From the NCBI RefSeq assembly GCF_034930985.1, contig NZ_JAYGIM010000010.1, forward strand, positions 62,001 to 126,000: a DNA stretch of 64,000 nucleotides, given 5' to 3'. The translations under genes and the position numbers were made by a program. Position 1 is the first letter of the stretch; each line of letters opens with the position of its first letter. Shown piece by piece: positions 35,990 to 44,951 of the stretch. Under the pieces are notes generated by a model. The model saw only the letters and a program-made list of their open reading frames with translations. It had not been told where the DNA came from and did no database searches. The DNA is from Arcicella lustrica. GTDB lineage: Bacteria; Bacteroidota; Bacteroidia; Cytophagales; Spirosomataceae.

Positions 35990-37696
35990 ATGAAAAAGAA
36001 GATATTTTCCCTCATATTAGTTACAGGCTTACTTTCTTTAAATGCTTGTAAAGATGCCCTTGAATACACGCCAACGGGTGTGTTATCATCCTCAGATTTA
36101 ACTTCTCCAACAGCCATAGATGGCTTGGTTACTTCTGCTTATGCGGCAATTGGTAATGGCGACATGATTGGTCCAATCTATAGCAATTGGGTTTATGGAA
36201 GTGTTCGTTCAGACGATGCCTACAAAGGTGGTGGTGGAACGGGCGACGTTGGCGAAATTGATGCTTTAGAGCATTATAACTTGGTTACACCAACAATGGG
36301 TTCGTTTGTAACACGTACTTGGCAAAACCTTTTTAAGTCAATTTCAAGATGTAATGTAGCTTTGCGTGCGGTGAATACGCTTTCTGAAACGAGTTATCCA
36401 AATAAAAAGATTCGTTTGGCAGAATTACGTTTCTTAAGAGCGCACAGTTACTTCACGATGAAACTTTTGTACAAAAACATTCCAATTTTTGATGAAACAG
36501 CTACGGAAGCAGACATTTTAAAAGTGTCAAATACTTTGACTAATGATGAATCTTGGAATAAAATTGCGGCTGATTTTCAATTTGCGATTGATAATTTACC
36601 TGTAAATCAAGCTGAAATTGGAAGAGCAAACAAAGTAGCGGCACAAGCGTATTTGGCAAAATTAAAATTGTATCAAGCTTATGAGCAAGACAGTAATCAT
36701 AAAGTAACGACTATTAATAAAACGAGATTGCAAGAAGTAGTGAATTTAACGCAAGCTGTGATTTCATCAGGAAAGTACAGTTTGAGTAACGATATTGCTG
36801 ATAATTTTGTACCTGAAACTGAAAATGGTCCAGAATCAATTTTTGCGATTCAGTTTACAATCAATGATGGAACAACTGCTGGTCGTTTGAGTTTCGAAGA
36901 TGGTTTAAATTACCCACACGGAGCACCACAATATGGCTGTTGCGGTTTTCATGCACCAAGCCAAAACTTGGTCAATGCACACACAACTGATGAAAATGGT
37001 TTGCCAAAATTTGATACTTTTAATACGGGTAATGTAGATTTAGCAAGTGCAACTGTTGACCCACGTCTTGACCATACAGTTGGTATCGACGGACATCCAT
37101 ACAAGTATGATAACACAAAACCTTTTAGTAATAGCTGGGTGCGTGATGCAGGTGTTTATGGAAATTTTCACTCGATGCGTTTCCAACAATTAGCGACAAG
37201 CGGTTCATACTTCAAATTAGGTCCATTTATGGGAACTGCCAAAAACTATGATATTCTTCGTTATGATGATATTCTATTGATTCAAGCAGAAGCGTATATT
37301 GAATTAGGGCAGCAAGATAAAGCCTTGCCTATCATCAATCAAATCAGGAAAAGAGCCTCAGAAAGTACTGGTAGATTGAAAAAAGCTGATGGCACTTTTG
37401 CATCAAAATACAATGTAAAACAGTATTCAACAACGGGTTGGACACAAGATTTTGCTCGTAAAGCTTTGCAATGGGAGCGTCGTTTAGAGTTTGCGACAGA
37501 AGGTTCACGTTTCTTTGATTTAGTACGTTGGGGCATTGCAGAACCAACGTTAAATGCCTATATCAATGTAGAGAAAACAAAAAGAACTTACTTGGCAACA
37601 GCGAAATTTACCGCAGGAAGAGATGAGTATTTACCGATTCCACAAGCTGAAATTACTTTCACTAACGGTTTGTACAAACAAAATCCAGGGTATTAA
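35990..37696 (+). CDS. RagB/SusD family outer-membrane lipoprotein (fructan)
   Basis: A 568-residue SusD homologue with a lipoprotein signal (lipobox LNAC near residue 20). It has the usual N-terminal helical block (LRFLRAHSYFTMKLLY), a sugar-binding insert and the C-terminal family block (WERRLEFATEGSRFFDLVRWG, then YLPIPQAEI). It should act as the surface lid for the SusC channel encoded 141 bp upstream. The larger size compared with the SusD at 6089-7465 fits a carbohydrate-binding member. No further surface lipoprotein (SusE-like) or outer-membrane endo-enzyme follows. A terminator begins 93 bp downstream. Confidence 0.94.
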   Translation: MKKKIFSLILVTGLLSLNACKDALEYTPTGVLSSSDLTSPTAIDGLVTSAYAAIGNGDMIGPIYSNWVYGSVRSDDAYKGGGGTGDVGEIDALEHYNLVTPTMGSFVTRTWQNLFKSISRCNVALRAVNTLSETSYPNKKIRLAELRFLRAHSYFTMKLLYKNIPIFDETATEADILKVSNTLTNDESWNKIAADFQFAIDNLPVNQAEIGRANKVAAQAYLAKLKLYQAYEQDSNHKVTTINKTRLQEVVNLTQAVISSGKYSLSNDIADNFVPETENGPESIFAIQFTINDGTTAGRLSFEDGLNYPHGAPQYGCCGFHAPSQNLVNAHTTDENGLPKFDTFNTGNVDLASATVDPRLDHTVGIDGHPYKYDNTKPFSNSWVRDAGVYGNFHSMRFQQLATSGSYFKLGPFMGTAKNYDILRYDDILLIQAEAYIELGQQDKALPIINQIRKRASESTGRLKKADGTFASKYNVKQYSTTGWTQDFARKALQWERRLEFATEGSRFFDLVRWGIAEPTLNAYINVEKTKRTYLATAKFTAGRDEYLPIPQAEITFTNGLYKQNPGY

Positions 37697-37789
37697 GCGT
37701 GATGAATTGTGAATTATGAGTTGCCGATGCTGCACTTTAAAATGCTGATATACAGTAATTAATATTTGAATAAATTGGGTTATTATTGC

Positions 37790-37828
37790 AAAAAAGATAG
37801 TCTCGTAAGGGCTATCTTTTTTCTTGTT
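37790..37828 (+). terminator. Rho-independent terminator after the fructan operon
   Basis: An 11-bp perfect stem (37790-37800 with 37812-37822) whose descending arm ends in six Ts. It closes the porter-kinase-SusCD transcription unit. Confidence 0.88.
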
Positions 37829-37968
37829 CTAGGAAAATCTAAAGAAGTAATCTGTACAGTTTTATTTGTCGTAAATAGCTGATCATTAAAAACTTGAAAC
37901 ACTAATTTATATCACTATTTATAAATCACTACTTAAATCGTAAATTGCACCAGAATTTAATCATCATT

Positions 37969-38205
37969 ATGGAAGAAAAAGCATTTGTCCCAGCCATCCT
38001 TACAGCACAATGGAAAACCCTTCAAAGAGGGCGAAATGCAAAATTTAGGTCGGGCAGATTCAGAGATTCAATGATGAAACATTTATCCTTACAAGAGTCC
38101 CAAGTAAATACTTTTTACGCCATTATCAACGGTAAAAAACCCATCGAAACAGGTTATATAAAATACGCAATGGATTTAATGAAGAATTGCCTTTTGATTA
38201 AATAG
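37969..38205 (+). CDS. Small hypothetical basic protein (78 aa)
   Basis: A short ORF with ATG at 37969; the frame extends to a TTG at 37945 without clear need. The product is 78 residues, without signal peptide or membrane segment, and basic around residues 20-35 (RGRNAKFRSGR). The second half (LSLQESQVNTFYAIINGKK) looks helical. I do not recognise a family. Its own space between two terminator-bounded units and a start preceded by AT-rich sequence make it a plausible real gene. A small nucleic-acid-binding protein would fit the charge, but this is only a guess. Confidence 0.55.
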   Translation: MEEKAFVPAILTAQWKTLQRGRNAKFRSGRFRDSMMKHLSLQESQVNTFYAIINGKKPIETGYIKYAMDLMKNCLLIK

Positions 38206-38332
38206 CCCTCACCCCTGAGTTAAGTATAATTACCTGAATTTTAAAGACTCCTTTGCTATTCAAGAATAATGATGAATATTTGATGATTAAACCAACCTAA
38301 ATTCATCTTCTTCAACAAGGCTTTTTATCGAA

Positions 38333-39898
38333 ATGAAAAAAACTAACACATTCCTAAAATTTATTTCACTCATATTGTTAATCTTCTCTTCAACAATTTC
38401 TCTTACTGTTGAGGCTCAAAACAAAAAAACCTTAGCTTATACATTATCAATGCCTCAACCTGAAAATCATACTTTTCATATAGAATTGAAAGCAAATGGC
38501 TGGTCGCAAGATACTTTATCGTTGAAAATGCCCAAATGGATGCCGGGCTATTATCAGATAATGGATTATGCCAAATCGGTAGAAAACATTTCCGCAAAAG
38601 ACCAACAAGGCAAAAAAATTAGCATTGTACAAAGCAATGAAAATACTTGGAAGCTTACTGGTGCTAAAAACAAAGCTTTTACAGTTAGCTATGACATCAA
38701 AACGAAAAGGCAATTTGTAGCGAATAGTTATTTAGACAGTGAACATGCTTACGTAATCTGTACGAATACCTTTTTTTATATTGATGGATTTTTGAATACT
38801 CCCGTTAGCATAAAGGTTTTAACCAATCAACCAAAGCATATTATTGCTACAGGTTTAGATAAAGTAGCCGGGAAAAGTAATGAATTCACAGCGCCAGATT
38901 TTGATATTTTGTATGATTGTCCCTTACTCATTGGGGAACTAGAATCCTTGCCTAGTTTTAAAGTAAAGGGTATTAATCATCAATTTATTGCCTATAAAAT
39001 GGGTACTTTCAACCGTGAATTATTCAATGAAAATCTTGAAAAAATTGTCGGTTCAGCAGTGAAAATCATGGGTGATATTCCATACAATGAATATACTTTT
39101 ATCGGAATTGGACCGGGAAGGGGAGGAATCGAGCATTTGAATAATACAACTGTTAGTTTTGACGGAACTGGACTGACAACCACCGCTTCGATGGGACAAG
39201 TAATGAATTTTCTAGCGCATGAGTACTTCCATCATTATAATGTAAAACGCATTCGTCCTTTTGAATTAGGCCCTTTTGATTACGACAAAGGAAGCAGAAG
39301 TAATTTACTTTGGATAAGTGAAGGCTTGACGGTTTATTACGAATATTTGGTTGTAAAAAGAGCGGGTTTGATGGATGAAAAAACGCTTTTCAATAATTTA
39401 GAACATAATATTAATGCTGTAGAAAATAACAATGGTCGCTTCTATCAATCGTTGAGTCAGGCGAGTTATAATACTTGGAAAGATGGCCCTTTTGGTACGC
39501 AAGGCGAAGAAGTTGGTAAAACAATTTCATATTACGACAAAGGACCTTTAGTAGGATTATTATTAGATTTCGCTATCAGAAATGCTAGTCAGAATACGAA
39601 ATCATTGGATGATGTGATGCGCTTACTTTACTGGCAATATTACAAAAAACAGAATCGTGGCTTTACTGATGCTGAATTCCAGACTGCTTGTGAACAAGCT
39701 GCTGGTGCATCCTTAGCAAATGTTTTTGAATACATTAATACGACCAAAGAGTTGGATTATCGTAAATATTTAGCCTTTGCTGGACTAGGCATTAAAGAAG
39801 AAATTGAATTGAATGGAAAAAGAAAAATAAGCATTGCAAGATTAGAAAAGCCAACGCCATTACAAGAACAAATCTTAAAATCTTGGTTAGGAGAATAA
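38333..39898 (+). CDS. M61 family (glycyl aminopeptidase-like) zinc metallopeptidase
   Basis: A 521-residue exported peptidase with a signal peptide ending near residue 30. The N-terminal beta-rich M61 domain (about 35-200) precedes the catalytic domain with zinc motif HEYFH at 296-300 and the third ligand E330 in WISEGL. M61 proteins commonly run to about 600 residues because a PDZ domain follows the catalytic domain. Here the protein goes from the helical C-terminal part almost directly into the usual tail (KPTPLQEQI), so the PDZ core seems to be missing. Predicted role: aminopeptidase activity on small peptides in the periplasm. It converges on the barrel gene at 39939-41336. Confidence 0.88.
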   Translation: MKKTNTFLKFISLILLIFSSTISLTVEAQNKKTLAYTLSMPQPENHTFHIELKANGWSQDTLSLKMPKWMPGYYQIMDYAKSVENISAKDQQGKKISIVQSNENTWKLTGAKNKAFTVSYDIKTKRQFVANSYLDSEHAYVICTNTFFYIDGFLNTPVSIKVLTNQPKHIIATGLDKVAGKSNEFTAPDFDILYDCPLLIGELESLPSFKVKGINHQFIAYKMGTFNRELFNENLEKIVGSAVKIMGDIPYNEYTFIGIGPGRGGIEHLNNTTVSFDGTGLTTTASMGQVMNFLAHEYFHHYNVKRIRPFELGPFDYDKGSRSNLLWISEGLTVYYEYLVVKRAGLMDEKTLFNNLEHNINAVENNNGRFYQSLSQASYNTWKDGPFGTQGEEVGKTISYYDKGPLVGLLLDFAIRNASQNTKSLDDVMRLLYWQYYKKQNRGFTDAEFQTACEQAAGASLANVFEYINTTKELDYRKYLAFAGLGIKEEIELNGKRKISIARLEKPTPLQEQILKSWLGE

Positions 39899-39900
39899 TG

Positions 39901-39940
39901 ATTTTAGAGGCTGTTTTAATCAAAAACAGCCTCTAAAATT
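39901..39940. terminator. Bidirectional terminator between M61 and barrel genes
   Basis: A perfect 17-bp inverted repeat (arms AATTTTAGAGGCTGTTTT-like, loop about 4 nt) sits in the 40-bp gap between the convergent genes, with A/T runs at both edges. Confidence 0.88.
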
Positions 39941-41336
39941 AAAACTGATAGTTGAAAATCACATTCCATTGCGACATATTTACTTTGTTAATCACGTAAC
40001 GTTTATTGTTATACGTTTCTCCTCGATTATCTTTTCTGACAAATAATACTTGTGCCGTAAGTCCTTTCAAAAAGCCTGAAAACTGATAATTGATATTGCC
40101 AATAAACTGTGTATAATCTGCAAAACCGTATTTGTTCAGACGAGTATTTTTGGCATCTGGATAACGATAATATCCATAGCCCAATTCTACTTTTAAGGCT
40201 TTCTTAAAATATGATTTCCCTAATTTTGTTGAGTAAGCCCAAACATCGCCCGCACCTTCATTTCTTTCTCTGGCTAAAAAAGTATAAAATTGTTCAACGC
40301 CCCATTCTCTGGGCATTAAGAAACGCCCTTCGCCCGTAATTCTTCCCATATTCAAAGAACTTTCCCAAGTATCAAAATTATATCCTAAACGAGTATTGAT
40401 AATCAAAGAACAATTATCTACAGGAAAATATGCTTTGACGATATCAGCATTTCCGCCATTTCCTGTAGCATTTTGTCTAACTAATAAAGTACCGAAAAAC
40501 CAACGATGATTTACTTTTTGCAAGCTGTATTCTGTTTTCAGATAAGCCGTATTGAAAACATTTTCAACCAAAATGTCACCTAAGATTACCGTAATTTGTG
40601 GTTTTGGTTGATAATAAATTTCTAATATCCCCAAACCAGCACTTTGTGTTTGATTGGCATATTGAGATTTACTCCCATCTGGATTTACGCCAGAAGGATA
40701 ATAACCAATGGAGTTTTCAACAGAATACCAATGAGTTGTAGAACGTGGAGCGATTCGCCAAATCAAATCTGACTTAATTTTGAATTGCTTATTTACTTTC
40801 CAGTCTATTCCTAAACCTTGCACATAAGTTGGCGACATTCTACCATCTTGGGCATTGATAAATAAATTTTTAGGTAAATAATTTCCTAAGATGATTGTAC
40901 CTTTTTTGAATTGATACTTTATGTGAAAATCTTGCAAACGAAACAATAAATCTTTTCGATTAACATCCGTGACATCGTACAAGCCTATTTCATAACGATT
41001 GGGTGTTTTGGTGATAGAGTCTAATTGTGTAAAATCCGGAGAATTAATGTTCTGATTTACAAAAGCACTTATCCCAAACTGAAAACCTTTGTATGCCAAA
41101 GTACGATAAGCTAAGCCAAAACCAATGGCTATGGCAGCGTAATCAAAAAGCTTCGCTTCGTTGTCGGTAGCCATTGACATTAATCGACTTTGTCCACTCC
41201 ACTTCCCTTTGATAAAAATATCTTTAATGCTGATAGAATCTTTAGGATTCACTGTGGAAACCAAAGAATTTTGCCCAAAACCTTGAAGCGAAATCATCAA
41301 GATAATGGGCAAAAAGACACTCAATCGTTTGGTCAT
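39939..41336 (-). CDS. Putative outer-membrane beta-barrel porin
   Basis: A 465-residue protein with a signal peptide ending in GFGQ near residue 22. It then shows alternating hydrophobic/polar strands and aromatic girdles typical of an outer-membrane barrel, and ends in a terminal Phe (NVIFNYQF). It resembles OprD/alginate-type or generic porin families of Bacteroidota; the substrate is unknown. The promoter region carries a Crp-type site (41391-41406) and a TAATTTTG -7 element identical in spacing to the sites before the sulfur genes. The gene is therefore assigned to the same regulon and may admit or release a sulfur compound such as thiosulfate or tetrathionate (inference). Confidence 0.75.
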   Translation of the reverse strand: MTKRLSVFLPIILMISLQGFGQNSLVSTVNPKDSISIKDIFIKGKWSGQSRLMSMATDNEAKLFDYAAIAIGFGLAYRTLAYKGFQFGISAFVNQNINSPDFTQLDSITKTPNRYEIGLYDVTDVNRKDLLFRLQDFHIKYQFKKGTIILGNYLPKNLFINAQDGRMSPTYVQGLGIDWKVNKQFKIKSDLIWRIAPRSTTHWYSVENSIGYYPSGVNPDGSKSQYANQTQSAGLGILEIYYQPKPQITVILGDILVENVFNTAYLKTEYSLQKVNHRWFFGTLLVRQNATGNGGNADIVKAYFPVDNCSLIINTRLGYNFDTWESSLNMGRITGEGRFLMPREWGVEQFYTFLARERNEGAGDVWAYSTKLGKSYFKKALKVELGYGYYRYPDAKNTRLNKYGFADYTQFIGNINYQFSGFLKGLTAQVLFVRKDNRGETYNNKRYVINKVNMSQWNVIFNYQF

Positions 41337-41361
41337 TAATGGTTTTGAATTGTTATTAATT

Positions 41362-41369
41362 CAAAATTA
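41362..41369 (-). promoter_or_regulatory. -7 promoter element (TAATTTTG) of the barrel gene
   Basis: Exact TAnnTTTG match on the minus strand. The centre of the Crp-type site lies 29.5 bp upstream of its first base, placing that site near -42 of the predicted start, the class II activator position. Confidence 0.6.
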
Positions 41370-41390
41370 TAAAAAGCACCAACCAAGTTT

Positions 41391-41406
41391 TGTGACAAAT
41401 GTTACA
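41391..41406 (-). promoter_or_regulatory. Crp/Fnr-type operator C (TGTAACATTTGTCACA)
   Basis: TGTAA-N6-TCACA dyad, one base from the classical TGTGA-N6-TCACA. It is nearly identical to sites at 43414-43429 and 44982-44997. It lies 55-70 bp upstream of the barrel gene start. Probable binding site of the Crp/Fnr protein encoded at 45069. Confidence 0.7.
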
Positions 41407-41417
41407 CTGACTAAAAA

Positions 41418-41846
41418 TTAATAGCCAGCCTTAATATAAGACCAACCTTCTTCTTGTTTTAACGCTAATTCTATTAAACCAACAGGTACGTAAATGGCTT
41501 GTGGTAATATTTGGTCTTTTGATAATTTCTGAGCCTTCATGGTATTTTCACAAACGGCAAAAACTACGCCTTTATCTTTCAAAGCCTGAATTTCCGATTC
41601 TAAAACACTTTTATCTTTGCGCATAAAGTCTATGCCTTTGTTGTGAACCACTACTTCTAATTTTGCGTCTGTCCAAACTGCTAAAACATTATTTAATTGT
41701 TTCGTTAAAGAACGATAAGCAGAAGTATCTGCTGTTGATAAATGAAATACGATTTTGTGTTCTTTCATACTTGTCTGTTTTTGTGCCATTAATGAACTTG
41801 AAGTCATTAATATTAAGGCAAAAATGCCCATAAATACATTTTTCAT
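41418..41846 (-). CDS. Exported DsrE/DsrF-like family protein
   Basis: A 142-residue protein with a signal peptide (cleaved near residue 21). Its alpha/beta domain matches the DsrE-like family (COG1416 type), with the blocks KIVFHLSTAD, LEVVVHNKGIDFM and GVVFAVCENTM. Cytoplasmic DsrE proteins move sulfur atoms as persulfides on a conserved cysteine; here a single Cys lies in the AVCENTM loop at about residue 99. The gene overlaps the TsdA-like gene by 4 bp (ATGA), so it is translationally coupled and its product is likely periplasmic. A role as sulfur carrier next to thiosulfate oxidation is inferred from this context. Confidence 0.85.
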   Translation of the reverse strand: MKNVFMGIFALILMTSSSLMAQKQTSMKEHKIVFHLSTADTSAYRSLTKQLNNVLAVWTDAKLEVVVHNKGIDFMRKDKSVLESEIQALKDKGVVFAVCENTMKAQKLSKDQILPQAIYVPVGLIELALKQEEGWSYIKAGY

Positions 41847-42937
41847 AAGGAAGCTATTGGGGTTTTATTAAGTTGATTTTTCTTTTTATCGTGGCTTTTA
41901 TGCCAATCTTTTATGGCTTTATAAGGACCAAATTTATGTTGTTCTTCCGTGAAAGGGTCAGCATAAGGACCAAAAGGATGATCAAAGGGTTTGCTGGCAA
42001 CATCTGGCCAATCTTTACTTAAATCCTTTTCAGGTCTTGGCATCGAATTAATAAAAGCCGCTACGTCCCAAGCTTCTTCGTTACTTAATTGCGGACTATC
42101 ATAATTTACGCCCAAAGGCATATTATATTTTACATAACCCGCTAAATTACTGATTCTGAACAAACCTGCACCAGTATTATAGCTATGTTTTCCCCATAAA
42201 GGTGGATAGGTATAAGCTTTGGCATTTTCGGCTAGTACTCCTGCTCCATTGGCCTGATGACAGGTTTGGCATTTGGCTTCATAAACTAATCTTCCTTTGG
42301 TGGGGTCGCTGGCACGGCTCAACATTGGAATTTTAAAAATACCTGCTCCACGAGGCATTTTCTTTTTAGGAACATCCGAACCTATCCATTTGATATATGC
42401 TAAAATACTCTGCATTTCTCTACTGTTTGAATCTAAAGCTTTTCCGTTCAAACTTCTTTCAAAGCAATCATTAACTCTTTTAATTTGATTTTCAATCTTG
42501 CCCGAACGAGCTCTAAATTTAGGATAAGTAGCTTCTACTGCACCATAATTATTGCCCCAAGCTTTTTTGCCTGCATCTAAATGACAATTTTGACAATTCA
42601 TTCCGTTAGATATTGCTTTTACACTTCCATTAGGTCCTAAATACTCAGCGGTATGAGCAATCAATTGTTCGCCATATTGTATTTTTTTCTTTGTTTCATT
42701 GTCAACTTGCATCAATCGCCAGTTGGCTGGTGCTTGCCAAAGATGGCTGAAATTTGTATCTGGCATGACATACTTTGGCTTATTTTCTGTACTTGTTTGA
42801 TTGGGCATAACTTCACTCAAAGCCATTTGAAATAGGAAAATAACGAAGAGTAATTCCAAAACGATAATCGTTACTGATAACCACCGAAAAGATGACGACA
42901 AAGAACTAAGCGTTTTTTGTATTTCTGAAGATTTCAT
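41843..42937 (-). CDS. Diheme cytochrome c, TsdA-like thiosulfate dehydrogenase
   Basis: A 364-residue membrane-anchored diheme cytochrome c starting at the ATG at 42937. A TTG at 42949 would overlap the previous gene and is less likely. One transmembrane helix (about 20-42) anchors it to face the periplasm. Heme 1 binds at C115-x2-C118-H119 and heme 2 at C223-x2-C226-H227. The segment VNDCFERSLNGK places C158 exactly where Allochromatium TsdA has its unusual heme-ligating Cys96, a strong diagnostic feature. TsdA enzymes couple two thiosulfate to tetrathionate, giving electrons to cytochromes, and some run in reverse. It is co-transcribed with a rhodanese upstream and a DsrE-like gene downstream. 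Confidence 0.88.
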   Translation of the reverse strand: MKSSEIQKTLSSLSSSFRWLSVTIIVLELLFVIFLFQMALSEVMPNQTSTENKPKYVMPDTNFSHLWQAPANWRLMQVDNETKKKIQYGEQLIAHTAEYLGPNGSVKAISNGMNCQNCHLDAGKKAWGNNYGAVEATYPKFRARSGKIENQIKRVNDCFERSLNGKALDSNSREMQSILAYIKWIGSDVPKKKMPRGAGIFKIPMLSRASDPTKGRLVYEAKCQTCHQANGAGVLAENAKAYTYPPLWGKHSYNTGAGLFRISNLAGYVKYNMPLGVNYDSPQLSNEEAWDVAAFINSMPRPEKDLSKDWPDVASKPFDHPFGPYADPFTEEQHKFGPYKAIKDWHKSHDKKKNQLNKTPIASL

Positions 42938-42945
42938 CACGACAA

Positions 42946-43356
42946 TCAATTATTATTTTTTACAACCGAAAAGCCTTTTTCCTTCCAAGCCTCAATACCA
43001 CCTTCAAGATTATAAACATGCTCGAACCCATTTCCTGCTAAAACACTGGCAGCCGCAGCACTTCTTCCTCCTGTGGCACAATATACAAATACCGTTTTAT
43101 TTTTATCTAATTGGGCTATTTTTTGCTCAAAATTATCGGCGGTATAATCTACTTGTATCGCTTCTGGAATAATGCCTGATGCTACTTCTATATCTGTTCT
43201 TACATCCAAAATTAGGAGATTCTTATTGCTCACTATTAAGCTTTTAAATTCTACACTATTGATATTTTTAAGGGATTGTGTATTTGAACAACTCGTTAAA
43301 ACAAGGAATAAAACCACAAACCAATAATCAATCTTTGAGAACAATCTTTTTTTCAT
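42946..43356 (-). CDS. Rhodanese-like sulfurtransferase lipoprotein
   Basis: A 136-residue single-domain rhodanese. The N-terminus has a lipobox ending at C23 (TSC), so it is likely membrane-anchored in the periplasm. The rhodanese fold spans about 35-132 and the active-site loop has the persulfide cysteine C93 in CATGGRS. Such proteins transfer sulfane sulfur between thiosulfate, persulfides and acceptors. The stop codon lies 8 bp before the TsdA-like start, so the two are in one operon. A Crp-type site 58-73 bp upstream of the start (43414-43429) suggests control by the local regulator. Confidence 0.92.
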   Translation of the reverse strand: MKKRLFSKIDYWFVVLFLVLTSCSNTQSLKNINSVEFKSLIVSNKNLLILDVRTDIEVASGIIPEAIQVDYTADNFEQKIAQLDKNKTVFVYCATGGRSAAAASVLAGNGFEHVYNLEGGIEAWKEKGFSVVKNNN

Positions 43357-43413
43357 GATGAATAATTTTAAAATATGAGAAAGTAAAATAGCAAAATCTT
43401 CCTCTAGCTTGTC

Positions 43414-43429
43414 AGTGATAAATGTTACA
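43414..43429 (-). promoter_or_regulatory. Crp/Fnr-type operator B (TGTAACATTTATCACT)
   Basis: TGTAA-N6-TCACT dyad on the minus strand before the rhodanese-tsdA-dsrE operon, sharing all fixed bases but the last with sites A and C. A weak -7-like TATTTTAC (43383-43390) lies at the same 30-bp offset, as expected for an activator-dependent promoter. Confidence 0.65.
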
Positions 43430-43435
43430 GAAATG

Positions 43436-43474
43436 AAAAAGGGTTTAATATCCTGAAGATACCAAACCCTTTTT
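43436..43474 (-). terminator. Rho-independent terminator after the CstB-like gene
   Basis: An 11-bp perfect stem (AAAAAGGGTTT with AAACCCTTTTT) lies 24-62 bp past the stop codon of the persulfide dioxygenase gene. On the minus strand it is followed by a T-containing tract. It overlaps nothing else. Confidence 0.75.
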
Positions 43475-43497
43475 AAAATGTATAATTATAAGATTAA

Positions 43498-44919
43498 TTA
43501 CAAAAGTGAAGTCGGACAAACGTAATCTGTCACTGCTAATTTGCCTACTTTTTTGATGGCTGAAAAACCGCCACTTACATCTACTAAATTATCAAAACCA
43601 CGAGCTTTCAAAATTGAAATCGCAATCATCGAACGATAGCCCCCCGCACAATGAATATAATTAAGCTCGTCTTTTTTTAACTGTGCCATATTAGCATTGA
43701 GCGTTTCTAAAGGCAAATTCTCAATACCAACAACGTGTTCAGACAAATACTCATTTTTTCTGCGCACATCGAAATATGCCAATGTTGGGTTTTCTTTGAA
43801 TAATTGACTAAACTCTTCTGCAGATAAGCTTTGTACTTGGTCAATTGGCTTTCCTGCTTTTTCCCAAGCTTCAAAACCGCCTTCCAAAAAGCCAATACAA
43901 TTATCATAACCTACACGAGCTAAACGAATAATGGCTTCTTCTTGCTTTCCCTTTTCAGTAATTAACAAAATTGGGTGTTTTAAATCTGGAATTAAAGTAC
44001 CTACCCAAGTAGCGAATTGTCCTTCTAAACCGATATTAATGGCTTTTGGGATAAAACCTTTGGCAAAAACAGAAGCATCACGAACATCTAAAACAAGGGC
44101 ATCTACTTCATTGGCTACGGTTTCAAAAGTTTCAGGAGATAAGGCTTTGGTACTCCGGTCTATTACCGTATCCAAACTTTCATAACCTTTAATGTTCATC
44201 AACACATTTTTAGGGAAATAGGCTGGAGGCGGAGTCAAGCCAGTTAAAATTTCCTTTATAAATTGTTCTTTCATCAATGTGGGGTTCAAAGCATAATTTA
44301 CTTTCTTTTGGTTCCCCAATGTATCAGTGGTTTCTTTACTCATATTTTTCCCGCAGGCACTGCCTGCTCCGTGGTTTGGATAGACGATTAAATCATCCGA
44401 TAAAGGCATGATTTTATTGCGAAGAGAATCATACAAATAGCTTGCCAATTTTTCTTGTGTTAAGTCCGCTATTACATGTTGTGCCAAATCCGGGCGACCA
44501 ACATCGCCAATAAATAGAGTATCGCCTGAAAAAATGGCAACATCTTTTCCATTTTCATCCATCAATAAATAACAAGACGATTCCATTGTATGCCCTGGCG
44601 TATGCAATACTTTGATACTGATTTTACCGAGTTTAAATACTTGTCCATCTTCCGCAACGATAGCTTCATAAGCTGGTTTAGCAATTGGACCAAAAATAAT
44701 TTTCGCTCCTGTTTTTGCTGCTAAATCTAAATGTCCCGAAACAAAATCAGCATGAAAATGGGTTTCAAAAACATATTTAATCTGTGCTTTGTCACGCTCA
44801 GCACGGTCTATATAAGGTTTTGTTTCACGTAATGGATCAATAATGGCAACTTCTCCTTCTGATTCGATGTAATAAGCTGCTTCAGCTAAGCATCCAGTAT
44901 AAATTTGCTCTACTTTCAT
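43498..44919 (-). CDS. CstB-type persulfide dioxygenase-rhodanese fusion
   Basis: A 473-residue cytoplasmic enzyme from the ATG at 44919; upstream in-frame codons to 44955 are not needed. The N-terminal metallo-beta-lactamase domain (about 1-245) has the ETHE1-like iron site (H54, H56, D58 in THFHADF; HTPGHT; FSGDTLFIGDVGRPDL). A first rhodanese domain (about 265-365) lacks the active-site cysteine, and a second (about 375-465) has C424 in HCAGGYRS. This MBL-pseudorhodanese-rhodanese order is that of staphylococcal CstB, which oxidises low-molecular-weight persulfides and makes thiosulfate. The product would feed the TsdA-like enzyme encoded downstream. The promoter has a near-perfect -7 box and Crp-type site. 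Confidence 0.9.
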   Translation of the reverse strand: MKVEQIYTGCLAEAAYYIESEGEVAIIDPLRETKPYIDRAERDKAQIKYVFETHFHADFVSGHLDLAAKTGAKIIFGPIAKPAYEAIVAEDGQVFKLGKISIKVLHTPGHTMESSCYLLMDENGKDVAIFSGDTLFIGDVGRPDLAQHVIADLTQEKLASYLYDSLRNKIMPLSDDLIVYPNHGAGSACGKNMSKETTDTLGNQKKVNYALNPTLMKEQFIKEILTGLTPPPAYFPKNVLMNIKGYESLDTVIDRSTKALSPETFETVANEVDALVLDVRDASVFAKGFIPKAINIGLEGQFATWVGTLIPDLKHPILLITEKGKQEEAIIRLARVGYDNCIGFLEGGFEAWEKAGKPIDQVQSLSAEEFSQLFKENPTLAYFDVRRKNEYLSEHVVGIENLPLETLNANMAQLKKDELNYIHCAGGYRSMIAISILKARGFDNLVDVSGGFSAIKKVGKLAVTDYVCPTSLL

Positions 44920-44951
44920 CGTTTTTAGTGGTTTGTTTACAAAAATATTAA

